Part shown: piece by piece, positions 35,201 to 43,619 of the stretch
Numbering within the stretch: the first letter of the stretch is position 1
Layout of the letters: the number at the start of each line of letters is the position of its first letter
DNA from: Mesorhizobium loti
GTDB lineage: Bacteria > Pseudomonadota > Alphaproteobacteria > Rhizobiales > Rhizobiaceae
Direction of reading: 5' to 3'
Assembly: GCF_002858745.1 (NCBI RefSeq)
Contig: NZ_PJRO01000001.1
Coordinates: 310,001 to 374,000 of the forward strand
Length of the DNA stretch: 64,000 nt
The notes under the pieces: generated by a model
Told to the model about the DNA's origin: nothing
Databases searched by the model: none
The model's input: the letters and a program-made list of their open reading frames with translations, nothing else
Program-made: the position numbers and the translations under genes

Positions 35201-35441
35201 CGACAATGGGAAGCTCTCGACTTGGCCCCCGCCTACCGATTGCTGCCCCAAGCATGGCCAAAGCAAATTTCAGAAAAATTAAGACGGATTTTAACCATGT
35301 TTGCGCAAGCAGGTGCTGCACAATGATTCGCCCGCCGCGAATGGCAGTGATCTCGCCGTGCTTGCTATCACGCCCTTTGCAGGCACCGGTTGACCATGCT
35401 ACGCCGCGCGGGTCGATGCCGAGGATTGCCCGCCGGGAGCC

Positions 35442-36215
35442 ATGACGAATACCGCAAGCCGCCTCGCCTTTGTTTCCTCCGAAACCGCCGACGCCCGGGC
35501 AGCACTGGAGCGGCTGAGCGCGCGCTATGGCCAGGTTCCGGTCGACGAGGCCGACACCATCGTTGCCCTTGGTGGCGACGGTTTCCTGCTTCAGACGTTG
35601 CGCGACACGATGAGCAGCGGCAAGCGCGTCTATGGCATGAACCGCGGCACGATCGGCTTCCTGATGAACGAATTCCGCGAAAAGGGCCTGACCGAACGCA
35701 TCGCCAAAGCGGTGCCGGAAACCATCCGTCCGCTGGAAATGACCGCAACCAATGCCGACGGCGAAACCATCGAGGCACTTGCCATCAATGAGGTGGCGCT
35801 GTGGCGCCAATCTTACCAAACGGCCAAGATCCGCATTGCCGTTGACGACCATGTGCGCCTGGAGGAGTTGAGCTGTGACGGCGTCATGATCGCCACGCCG
35901 GCAGGCTCCACCGCTTACAACCTCTCTGCCCACGGCCCGATCCTGCCGCTCGATGCGCCCCTTTTGGCGCTGACCCCGGTGAGCCCGTTCAGGCCGCGCC
36001 GCTGGCGCGGCGCATTGCTATCCAATCGCGCGACCGTGCGCTTCGACATACTGGAGGCTGAAAAGCGCCCGGTGAATGCCGCTGCCGACCATACTGAGGT
36101 CAAGGCTGTGACGTCGGTGACGGTGCGGGAATCGCTGACGGCGACCGCGACTGTGCTATTCGATCCTAACCATTCCTGGGACGAACGCATTCTCGCCGAA
36201 CAGTTCCGATATTGA
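35442..36215 (+). CDS. nadK: NAD kinase
   Basis: A 257-residue ATP-NAD kinase that makes NADP+ from NAD+. The phosphate-binding GGDG motif is at residues 44-47 ([13 protein letters not shown]), with [19 protein letters not shown] and [33 protein letters not shown] following, which form the NAD site. The length is short, as usual in alphaproteobacteria. It precedes the DEAD-box helicase gene but a promoter-like sequence in between suggests separate control. Confidence 0.94.
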   Translation: MTNTASRLAFVSSETADARAALERLSARYGQVPVDEADTIVALGGDGFLLQTLRDTMSSGKRVYGMNRGTIGFLMNEFREKGLTERIAKAVPETIRPLEMTATNADGETIEALAINEVALWRQSYQTAKIRIAVDDHVRLEELSCDGVMIATPAGSTAYNLSAHGPILPLDAPLLALTPVSPFRPRRWRGALLSNRATVRFDILEAEKRPVNAAADHTEVKAVTSVTVRESLTATATVLFDPNHSWDERILAEQFRY

Positions 36216-36298
36216 GCCCTGCCCGGCTTGATGGAGCCATATCAGACACTACCTAAGGCGAAACACCGCGCGATTACCGGCTTTCAAGCCCGTTTGTG

Positions 36299-36327
36299 TT
36301 GACAAAACGCGGACTTGCGCCTATCGG
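36299..36327 (+). promoter_or_regulatory. Sigma-70-type promoter before the DEAD-box helicase
   Basis: TTGACA at 36299-36304, a 17-base spacer, then TATCGG at 36322-36327. The -35 is perfect, the -10 weak. A TTG codon at 36315 that could also open the reading frame lies inside the spacer, so the later TTG at 36408 is favoured as start. Confidence 0.45.
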
Positions 36328-36407
36328 CGTTCACGATATTGCAGACGCGGGGCGTCTGCCGCGACGGAAGCCGCCGCGCTCCCCATACAAGCCAAAGACA
36401 GCAGAAC

Positions 36408-37931
36408 TTGTCCTCAGACACCCAGACCGCTCAAGAAGCGTTGCTTTTTTCGGACCTCGGCCTCTCGCCCAAGGTGCTTTCCGCAGTGACCGATGCCGGC
36501 TATACGCAGCCGACACCGATCCAGGCTGGCGCAATCCCGCACGCCTTGCAGGGCAAGGATGTCCTGGGCATCGCCCAGACCGGCACCGGCAAAACCGCGG
36601 CCTTTGTGCTGCCGATGATAACGCGCCTCGAAAAGGGCCGCGCCCGGGCGCGCATGCCACGCACGCTGATCCTGGAGCCGACGCGCGAGCTCGCTGCCCA
36701 GGTCGAAGATAATTTCGTCAAGTATGGCAAGAACCATCGCCTCACCGTGGCGCTGCTCATCGGCGGTGTCTCCTTTGACGACCAGGAAAAGAAGCTGGAA
36801 CGCGGCGCCGACGTGTTGATCGCCACGCCCGGTCGCCTGCTCGATCACTTCGAGCGCGGCAAGCTGCTTCTGACCGGCGTGGAAATCCTTGTCATCGACG
36901 AGGCTGACCGCATGCTCGACATGGGCTTCATCCCCGACATCGAGCGTATCTGCAAGCTCATCCCCTTTACCCGGCAGACACTGTTCTTCTCGGCGACCAT
37001 GCCGCCGGAGATCACCAAGCTCACCGAGCAGTTCCTCCACGCCCCGGTACGCATCGAGGTTGCCAAGGCTGCGACCACCGCTTCGACGGTGACGCAACGC
37101 CTCGTCAAGGCTGGATCGAAGCCATGGGACAAGCGCGCTGTGCTGCGCGACCTGATCCAGGCCGAAGAAGAGGGACTGAAGAACGCAATCATCTTCTGCA
37201 ACCGCAAGGTCGAAGTTTCGGAACTGTTCCGCTCGCTGGTGAAACATGACTTCAACGCCGGCGCGCTGCATGGCGACATGGACCAGCGTGCACGCATGAC
37301 CATGCTGTCCAACTTCCGCGACGGCAAGCTGAAGCTGTTGGTCGCCTCGGACGTCGCCGCCCGCGGACTGGACATTCCCGACGTCAGCCACGTCTTCAAC
37401 TACGACGTACCGATCCACGCTGAAGACTATGTCCATCGCATCGGCCGTACCGGCCGCGCAGGACGTTCTGGCAAGTCATTCACCATCGCCACCAAGGGCG
37501 ATACCAAATATGTCGACGCGATCCAAAAGCTGATCGGCAAACAGATCGAATGGTTCGACGGCGATCTCTCCACGCTGGTTGTCAGCGAGGACGCCGATGA
37601 GGCGCCGCGCCGCGGCCGTGGCGACAAGCGTCGCGGTGGCCGCAAGGATGGCGACGATCGCCGCAACAAGGGCAAGCGCGGCGACAGGCATCCCGCGAAC
37701 GAAAATGGCGAAGCAACGGCTCCGGCGGCGACCGTCGAAACGGCTGCTCCCACCGGAGACGACCGCCGCCACCACCGCAAGGAAGCGATCCGAGCCGACA
37801 ATGCCGACCGCAAGGACCAGCGTCCGCAGCGCGACCACCGCCCTGCCCGTCACCGCGAAGAAGACGATGATAAGACGGTCGGCTTTGGCGACGACGTGCC
37901 GGCCTTCATGAATATCATCGCCAAGGTCTGA
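36408..37931 (+). CDS. DEAD-box ATP-dependent RNA helicase
   Basis: About 507 residues from a TTG at 36408; no in-frame ATG exists near the N-terminus. Motifs in order: Q motif (GYTQPTPIQ), I AQTGTGKT (about 56-63), Ia PTRELAAQ, Ib TPGRLLDH, II DEAD, III SAT, IV IIFCNRK, V ARGLDIPDVSHVFNYD, VI HRIGRTGRAGR. The C-terminal 130 residues are a highly charged, Arg/Asp-rich disordered tail (RRGRGDKRRGGRKDGDD) that would bind RNA, as in RhlE/DeaD-type helicases. It likely helps ribosome assembly or mRNA decay with RNase E. A terminator and a RIME-like repeat follow. Confidence 0.92.
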   Translation: MSSDTQTAQEALLFSDLGLSPKVLSAVTDAGYTQPTPIQAGAIPHALQGKDVLGIAQTGTGKTAAFVLPMITRLEKGRARARMPRTLILEPTRELAAQVEDNFVKYGKNHRLTVALLIGGVSFDDQEKKLERGADVLIATPGRLLDHFERGKLLLTGVEILVIDEADRMLDMGFIPDIERICKLIPFTRQTLFFSATMPPEITKLTEQFLHAPVRIEVAKAATTASTVTQRLVKAGSKPWDKRAVLRDLIQAEEEGLKNAIIFCNRKVEVSELFRSLVKHDFNAGALHGDMDQRARMTMLSNFRDGKLKLLVASDVAARGLDIPDVSHVFNYDVPIHAEDYVHRIGRTGRAGRSGKSFTIATKGDTKYVDAIQKLIGKQIEWFDGDLSTLVVSEDADEAPRRGRGDKRRGGRKDGDDRRNKGKRGDRHPANENGEATAPAATVETAAPTGDDRRHHRKEAIRADNADRKDQRPQRDHRPARHREEDDDKTVGFGDDVPAFMNIIAKV

Positions 37932-37985
37932 TCGCCGGTCAGGCAACGCCACGCCCGCTTTCGAGAATTCGCAATAGACCGCTCA

Positions 37986-38015
37986 ACAAAAAACGGTCCC
38001 GAGCGGGGCCGTTTT
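37986..38015 (+). terminator. Terminator of the helicase gene
   Basis: Stem ACGGTCCC / GGGGCCGT (one G-U) with GAGC loop, A-run before, TTTT after. 55 bases after the stop. Confidence 0.7.
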
Positions 38016-38040
38016 CGTATGCTTAGGAAGTCGCGTCTCA

Positions 38041-38134
38041 GAGCAATTCCAGCAAAAGTGCGCAGCGGTTTTGCGTCCGGAATTGCGTAAAAACAAAGAG
38101 TTGGAGCATTTCCGCGAAAAGCGGAAATGCTTTA
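38041..38134 (+). repeat. RIME-like intergenic palindromic repeat, copy A
   Basis: Two linked hairpins. The first is CAATTCC / GGAATTG (38044-38050, 38079-38085) enclosing AGCGGTTTTGCGTCC; the second is a perfect 10-bp stem GCATTTCCGC / GCGGAAATGC (38106-38115, 38121-38130). This is the typical rhizobial RIME1 layout. Its right end contains the TAA stop of the OmpA-like gene (38132-38134). Confidence 0.85.
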
Positions 38135-38779
38135 GGTCAGCGGCGAAAGCTGGATCTCGACGCGGCGGTTCTGTGCGCGACCTTCGGCGGTGTTGTTCGG
38201 CGCAACCGGCCTGGTCTTGCCGAAACCGGTAACGGCGAAGCGCCGCGAATCGACCCCCTGCGAAGACAGATAGTTCGCCACGGAAAGCGCGCGGCGCTGC
38301 GACAGGTCGAAGTTATGCTGATCCGAACCGGTCGAGTCGGTGTGGCCGTAAACGTCGACAGTGGTCTGGTTGTACTTCTTCAAAACCAGCGCCACCGAAT
38401 TCAGCACCGAATAGAAACCCGCCTTCACGGAGTCCTGGTCGGTGGCGAAGGTGATGTCGGAGGGCATGTTGAGTACGATCTGGTTGCCGACGCGGGTAAC
38501 GCTGACGCCAGTGCCCTGCAGCTGCTGTCGCAGCGCGTTTTCATTCTGATCCATCACCGAGCCAACGGCGCCACCAGCCAGCGCGCCGATGCCGGCGCCG
38601 ATCAGCGCGTTGCGGCGGTCGTTGCCACCAGCCAGCGTACCAAGCGCCGCACCTGCCAGGCCGCCCAGAACGGCGCCGCCTGCGGTGTTGGAAACCTTCT
38701 GCTCACCCGTGTAGGGGTCGGTCGTGCAGGCACTGGCCAACACCGCCGTAGCCACCACGCTGAGCACAATCTTCTTCAT
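38132..38779 (-). CDS. OmpA-family lipoprotein with glycine zipper
   Basis: A 215-residue outer-membrane lipoprotein. Signal peptide with lipobox LASAC, lipidated Cys at residue 18. Next a Gly/Ala zipper domain (GGAVLGGLAGAALGTLAGG ... IGAGIGALAGGAVGSVMD), then the OmpA C-terminal peptidoglycan-binding domain from about residue 90 to 205 (VYGHTDSTGSDQHNFDLSQRRALSVANYLSSQGVDSRRF ... RAQNRRVEIQL), with the conserved Asp and Arg for diaminopimelate. It tethers the outer membrane to the wall. Its stop codon lies in RIME copy A. Confidence 0.92.
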   Translation of the reverse strand: MKKIVLSVVATAVLASACTTDPYTGEQKVSNTAGGAVLGGLAGAALGTLAGGNDRRNALIGAGIGALAGGAVGSVMDQNENALRQQLQGTGVSVTRVGNQIVLNMPSDITFATDQDSVKAGFYSVLNSVALVLKKYNQTTVDVYGHTDSTGSDQHNFDLSQRRALSVANYLSSQGVDSRRFAVTGFGKTRPVAPNNTAEGRAQNRRVEIQLSPLT

Positions 38780-38946
38780 GGGATATCCCTCTCCAAACAG
38801 CGGCGACTCGGCGCGCCGGGCAAGTCTTTAGCCGCCCTTCTAGCATGAATTGCGGCGAAAACCGGAGCATGAAATGGCAGGGCGCGGGATTTTCCCACGC
38901 CCCCTCAAGATCCCCGCATCAGGCTCGAACAGAGGTCAAATGGCGG

Positions 38947-39315
38947 CTACCACAAATTCCTGCCGTCGATGACCACCACCTCGACCTTGTCCAGCTCGAA
39001 ATCGTCGAACAGGCGCGAGTTGATGCTGATCTTGGGGTTGTCAAAATCAGGTTCGCCGGTCGACCAGTCCGGCGTTTCGGTGAAGGTACCGCAGCCGCAG
39101 GCCGCACAGAAGCCGTGCTTGATGGTCTTTGAACCCCAGCGATAGAAGCTCACATTTTCAGCCGGGCTGGTCAGCTTGAACTTGTCGGGCGTGTAATAAG
39201 CCCAGAGCGAGCCGCGCTTGGAACAGAAGGAGCATGTGCACTGCGTCACCGTCTGCGGCGCTTCCGACACTTCGAATGTCGTGGCTTTGCAGTGACAGCT
39301 TCCCTTGATGATCAT
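38947..39315 (-). CDS. GFA (glutathione-dependent formaldehyde-activating) family protein
   Basis: A 122-residue zinc-binding protein of the CENP-V/GFA fold. Zn-binding cysteines: GSCHCKATTF, QCTCSFCSKRG and FCAACGCGTF. The start at 39315 follows AAGGAG by seven bases; the open frame extends 11 codons upstream without support. The Gfa family name derives from S-hydroxymethylglutathione synthase, but most such proteins are of unknown function, so no substrate is claimed. Confidence 0.9.
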   Translation of the reverse strand: MIIKGSCHCKATTFEVSEAPQTVTQCTCSFCSKRGSLWAYYTPDKFKLTSPAENVSFYRWGSKTIKHGFCAACGCGTFTETPDWSTGEPDFDNPKISINSRLFDDFELDKVEVVVIDGRNLW

Positions 39316-39365
39316 GATGGCTCTCCTTGCTGTGCCGTTTGAAATCACAGCACACCATAGAGAGC

Positions 39366-39393
39366 GCCTCCTGACAACTTAGCGTCAGGAGGC
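39366..39393. promoter_or_regulatory. Perfect 10-bp hairpin before the GFA gene
   Basis: GCCTCCTGAC / GTCAGGAGGC with an 8-base loop, between prfB and the GFA gene on the minus strand. No T-run follows, so not a classic terminator. Confidence 0.4.
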
Positions 39394-39418
39394 CTGGAGA
39401 GCGCGCAAACCGTTCTTA

Positions 39419-39519
39419 GAGCATTTTCGGTTTTTCGAAAACGCGAGAACGCTCTAACTCCTTGTTTTTGCGTAATTCCGCACGGAAAACCGCTACGCAC
39501 TTTTCCTGAAATTGCGCTA
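39419..39519 (-). repeat. RIME-like repeat, copy B (inverted)
   Basis: Minus-strand copy: its first block (GCAATTTCAGGAAAAGTGCG with AGCGGTTTTCCG) starts at the prfB TAG stop (39517-39519) and its second hairpin (AGAGC ... GCTCT) ends near 39419. It is more diverged in the second hairpin than copy A. Confidence 0.75.
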
Positions 39520-40648
39520 GTCGAGGTCCGCTACGGCTTGGCCTACGCCACCTTCGATGCGTTGCGACAGCGAAGCTTCCATGAAGTCGTCGAGGTCACC
39601 GTCGAGCACGTCCGACGGGCTGGTCGACTCCACACCGGTGCGCAGGTCCTTCACGAGTTGGTAGGGCTGCAAGACATAGGATCGAATCTGGTGTCCCCAG
39701 CCGATTTCAGTCTTGGCCGCTTCTGTTGCGTTGGCTGCAGCCTCGCGCTTCTTTAGCTCTTCCTCGTAGAGGCGCGAGCGGAGCATCTCCCACGCCTTGG
39801 CGCGGTTCTGGTGCTGCGAGCGACCGGCCTGGCAGGCGACAGCGATGCCGGTCGCGATATGCGTGATGCGCACGGCCGAGTCAGTGGTGTTGACGTGCTG
39901 GCCGCCGGCACCAGATGAACGATAGGTGTCTATGCGCACGTCGGATTCGTTGACGTCGATCTGGATGTTGTCGTCGATCACCGGGTAAACCCAGATTGAC
40001 GAGAATGAGGTGTGACGGCGCGCGTTCGAATCGTAGGGCGAGATGCGCACCAGACGATGTACGCCCGATTCTGTCTTCAGCCAGCCATAAGCGTTGTGGC
40101 CCTTGATAAGCACCGTTGCCGACTTGATGCCAGCCTCTTCGCCATCGTGGACTTCCAGTACCTCGACCTTGAATTTGCGACGTTCAGCCCAACGCGTATA
40201 CATGCGCAGAAGCATGTTCGCCCAGTCTTGGCTTTCAGTGCCGCCGGCGCCGGCATGGACTTCCAGATACGTGTCGTTGGCGTCGGCTTCGCCCGAAAGC
40301 ATGGTCTCGATCTGGCGCGCCCTGACCTCGCCAGCCAACGAACGGATCGCCGTCTCGGCTTCCTGGACAACGCTTTCGTCGCCCTCTTCCTCGCCGAGCT
40401 CGATCAGGCCGATATTGTCTTCAAGCGCCTGGGTAACGCCCTTCACGGTGCCGATGCCTTCTTCAAGCCCCTGACGCTCGCGCATCAGCTTCTGGGCTTC
40501 CTGCGGATCATTCCAGAGGCTGGCGTCCTCGGCGCGGATGTTCAGGTACTCAAGCCGTTTTAGCGCTTGATCCCAGTCAAAGATGCCTCCTCAGCAGGGT
40601 TATCGCCTGCCTGATTTCGTCGACAATGTTCTGCGTTTCCGCGCGCAT
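39517..40648 (-). CDS. prfB: Peptide chain release factor 2, read through a programmed +1 frameshift
   Basis: RF2 ends translation at UGA and UAA. The full protein is 376 residues: the start ATG at 40648 gives [19 protein letters not shown]..., 23 codons ending CTT, then the in-frame TGA at 40577-40579; a +1 shift at CTT-TGA-C continues as [13 protein letters not shown] into the long frame. The codon-recognition and catalytic motifs are present: the GGQ loop as [17 protein letters not shown], and the tripeptide loop SPF equivalent in RISPYDS. Two family domains follow ([47 protein letters not shown]). Stop codon TAG abuts RIME copy B. Confidence 0.96.
40576..40591 (-). promoter_or_regulatory. 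RF2 programmed +1 frameshift site
   Basis: On the minus strand: AGGAGG (rc of 40586-40591), spacer CAT, then CTT-TGA-C. This is the same spacing as the classic E. coli site (SD-like, three bases, CTT TGA C). Low RF2 stalls at the UGA and favours the shift, so RF2 controls its own synthesis. Confidence 0.93.
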
Positions 40649-40807
40649 GATCTCTTTTTCTTTTCCGGTTCTTCGAAATGACGACCGTGGCCGCTCAAGG
40701 CTTGTCGAGATTGAACGATGTTAGCCATCAGGGCTCGCATGGCATCAATCTCAACATGCCCAAGTCGGGGCGATACATAGGCATCGCCCCACCGCCTGTA
40801 AAGCGAA

Positions 40808-40832
40808 ATGGGCCGGCACAAGGCCGGCCCAT
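40808..40832 (-). terminator. Hairpin after the PBP1A gene
   Basis: Perfect 10-bp stem ATGGGCCGGC / GCCGGCCCAT with a 5-base loop, 18 bases after the mrcA stop; the T-rich tail is short (TTTCGCTTT). It may reduce but not fully block read-through into prfB. Confidence 0.6.
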
Positions 40833-40849
40833 CTGCAACTGTGACCTTG

Positions 40850-43303
40850 TCAGTAGAGGCCGCCGCCACCCGACTGGATCGCCTGCGAAGCCTGCGGCGA
40901 AATCCCCGTACCGGGGCCATTCGACCCGTCGTCGCCCATGCCGATGACCCAGTAGCTGTCGGCCGGTCCCGTGCCTGGCTTAAAGGCTTCCATGATGGTA
41001 TTGGCTTCGCCCTCGTTGGCACGCATGCCTGTCTTGCGATTGATCGCGACCAGGGTCATGCCTTCCGGCACCTTGAACTCAATCTTCGGCTGGCCGACCA
41101 GTGCCTCGCGCATCATGTCCTTGAAGATCGGGGCAGCAAGGCCACCACCGGTGATGCCTTTGCCGAGCGGCTTCGGCTGATCATAGCCGAGATAGAGGCC
41201 GACCAGCAGGTTCGGCGTGAAGCCAATGAACCAGGCGTCCTTCTCATCGTTGGTGGTACCGGTCTTGCCGGCCATCGGGTAGCCGAGTTCGGCAACGGTA
41301 GCGCCGGTACCGCGCTTGATCACACCTTCCATCATGGAGGTGATCTGGTAGGCCGTCATCGGGTCCAGCACCTGCTCCGAGTTGTCACTCAATTCCGGCT
41401 CGGCCTGGTTCTTCCATTCGGTCGCGTTGCAGTTCTCGCAAGTCCGTTCATCCTGACGGAATACCGTCTTGCCGTAACGGTCCTGGATGCGGTCGATGAC
41501 CGACGGTTTGATCGACTTGCCGCCGTTGGCCATGATCGCATAGGCCGAGACCATGCGCATGACCGTCGTTTCGCCTGACCCCAGCGCCATAGGCAGATAC
41601 GGTGCCAGCTTATCGTAGACGCCGAAGCGCTCGGCGTATTCGGCGACCAGCTTCATGCCCATGTCATTGGCCAGACGGACGGTCATCAGGTTGCGCGAGC
41701 GCTCGATACCGTTACGGAGCGTCGATGGGCCGGCCGAGTTGCCGTCATAGTTTTTCGGCGTCCAGGTGGTATTGCCGGACTGGATGGTAATCGGGCCGTC
41801 CATGATGACGGATGCCGGAGTATATCCGTTGTCCAACGCCGCCGCGTAGACGATCGGCTTGAATGAGGAGCCCGGCTGACGCATCGCCTGCGTGGCCCGG
41901 TTGAACTCCGAAGCCGCATAGGAGAAACCTCCGACCATGGCCAATACACGACCCGTATGCGGGTCCATTGCGACGAGACCTCCCTCGACCTGCGGCACCT
42001 GGCGCAGCAGATAGTCGGAACCACTGTCACCCTTCTTCTGGACGAAGATGACATCGCCGGGCTTCAGGACTTCCGCAGGCGACTTCGCCTTCAGCGTCTT
42101 GTCGCCCTGCTTGTAGCGCATCGCCCAGCTCATATCCTCGCGGGACACCGTGCCTTCGACGCGATCCTTGACGAGATCGCCGGAAGCCTCGCGGTCAGGC
42201 TGCACGCCGATCGACAACCCATCGCCGGAACTATCGAGCACGACGGCCAGCGTCCATTCCGGCACGTCGCTCAAGCCCTTTACGGCGCCCAGGGCGGTGC
42301 CCCAATCGCCGGACATGTCGATATGCGTAATCGGGCCGCGATAGCCGCGCAACGTGTCGAATTTCATCAAACCGCTCTGCATCGCCTTGCGGGCGAACAG
42401 CTGCAGCTTGGGATCGAGCGTGGTGCGGACGGAAAGGCCGCCTTCATAAAGCGCGTTCTCGCCATAGCGGGCGATGATCTGGCGGCGGACTTCCTCGGTG
42501 AAATACTCGCCGGCGAAAAGGTAAGTGCCGTTGCGGCGTGGCTTGACGCCCAGTGGCTCGGCCTTGGCCTTGGCGCCCTCTTCCCTGGTCACGTACCCGT
42601 TCTCGACCATCTGGTCGATCACCCAGTTGCGGCGCTCAATGGCACGCTCGGTGTGCCGGAACGGGTGATAATTGGACGGGCCGCGCGGCAGCGCAGCGAG
42701 ATAGGCAGCCTCTGCCACCGTCAGCTCGTTGACCGACTTGTCGAAATAGGTGAGCGCGGCGCCGGCAACGCCGTAAGCGTTCAGACCGAAGAAGATTTCG
42801 TTGAGATAGAGTTCAAGGATGCGGTCCTTGGAATAGGCCTGCTCGATGCGGAAGGCGAGAATCGCTTCCTTGATCTTGCGGTCCATCGTCTGGTCGGCGG
42901 TGAGCAGGAAGTTTTTCGCCACCTGCTGGGTAATGGTCGAAGCGCCGACCGGGCGGCGTGAACCCCAATTCTGCAAATTGACGATAATAGCGCGGCCGAG
43001 GCCAGTGATGTCGATGCCGGGATGCGAATAGAAATTCTTGTCTTCGGCCGACAGGAAGGCCGCCTTGACGCGGTCAGGCACCGCCTGGATCGGCAGATAG
43101 AGACGACGCTCACGGGCATACTCAGCCATCAGCGCGCCATCGGAAGCATGAATGCGAGTGGTGACCGGCGGCTCGTATTTGGCCAGAACCTCGTAGTCAG
43201 GCAGCTCTTTGGCCAGATTGCCGACATAGATTGCGACGACTGCGGCGGCCAGCAAAGCCAGCATCGTACCGATGCCGAAAAAATAGCCGATAAGACGAAT
43301 CAT
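40850..43303 (-). CDS. mrcA: Penicillin-binding protein 1A
   Basis: An 817-residue bifunctional peptidoglycan synthase, anchored by an N-terminal transmembrane helix (LIGYFFGIGTMLALLAAAVVAIYV). Glycosyltransferase domain: the catalytic Glu in SAEDKNFYSHPG, then GASTITQQVAKN and the LNEIFFG block. Transpeptidase domain: SxxK motif SSFK in MRQPGSSFKPIVY, SxN motif SRN in IERSRNLM, and KTG in AGKTGTTNDEKDAW. An OB-like insert (EWTLAVVLDSSGDGLSIG) sits between them. The ATG at 43303 is favoured over a GTG at 43309 by the spacing to TGGAG. Downstream of amiC on the same strand. Confidence 0.95.
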   Translation of the reverse strand: MIRLIGYFFGIGTMLALLAAAVVAIYVGNLAKELPDYEVLAKYEPPVTTRIHASDGALMAEYARERRLYLPIQAVPDRVKAAFLSAEDKNFYSHPGIDITGLGRAIIVNLQNWGSRRPVGASTITQQVAKNFLLTADQTMDRKIKEAILAFRIEQAYSKDRILELYLNEIFFGLNAYGVAGAALTYFDKSVNELTVAEAAYLAALPRGPSNYHPFRHTERAIERRNWVIDQMVENGYVTREEGAKAKAEPLGVKPRRNGTYLFAGEYFTEEVRRQIIARYGENALYEGGLSVRTTLDPKLQLFARKAMQSGLMKFDTLRGYRGPITHIDMSGDWGTALGAVKGLSDVPEWTLAVVLDSSGDGLSIGVQPDREASGDLVKDRVEGTVSREDMSWAMRYKQGDKTLKAKSPAEVLKPGDVIFVQKKGDSGSDYLLRQVPQVEGGLVAMDPHTGRVLAMVGGFSYAASEFNRATQAMRQPGSSFKPIVYAAALDNGYTPASVIMDGPITIQSGNTTWTPKNYDGNSAGPSTLRNGIERSRNLMTVRLANDMGMKLVAEYAERFGVYDKLAPYLPMALGSGETTVMRMVSAYAIMANGGKSIKPSVIDRIQDRYGKTVFRQDERTCENCNATEWKNQAEPELSDNSEQVLDPMTAYQITSMMEGVIKRGTGATVAELGYPMAGKTGTTNDEKDAWFIGFTPNLLVGLYLGYDQPKPLGKGITGGGLAAPIFKDMMREALVGQPKIEFKVPEGMTLVAINRKTGMRANEGEANTIMEAFKPGTGPADSYWVIGMGDDGSNGPGTGISPQASQAIQSGGGGLY

Positions 43304-43619
43304 GCCCACTCCAGTCCGTGGCCCGGATTTCCCTAGCGCACGGTCCCGGAAATCAGAATCGATCCCGGACGTACGTGCGCCTCTTCATACGCTACGGCAA
43401 TCCTTGCGTCCTGCCCTTGCAAGAGACGCCATAAACGATACTGCCTGCCACGCAAGGTCGGGGACCACCCGGCCGTTCGCCATCCATTGTCGTGGCGATG
43501 TGGGTAAATTGCGGCAATCGCAAATTTCCTGGCCAATCGGCCTAAATATTAGCACCCGGTGTTGTCGAGGCGCAACGCTGCCAAAGTTGAAGGGAAGCAC
43601 GCCGCCCACGCAGGCAGAC
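43304..43619. other. Interval between amiC and mrcA
   Basis: 316 bases upstream of mrcA and downstream of amiC. Probably the mrcA promoter region. I see no gene, tRNA or clear repeat in it. Confidence 0.5.

Noticed and set aside
40600..41022. 140-codon frame overlapping mrcA and the prfB start
   Set aside because: Out of frame with mrcA and Arg/Ser-rich; it is a shadow.
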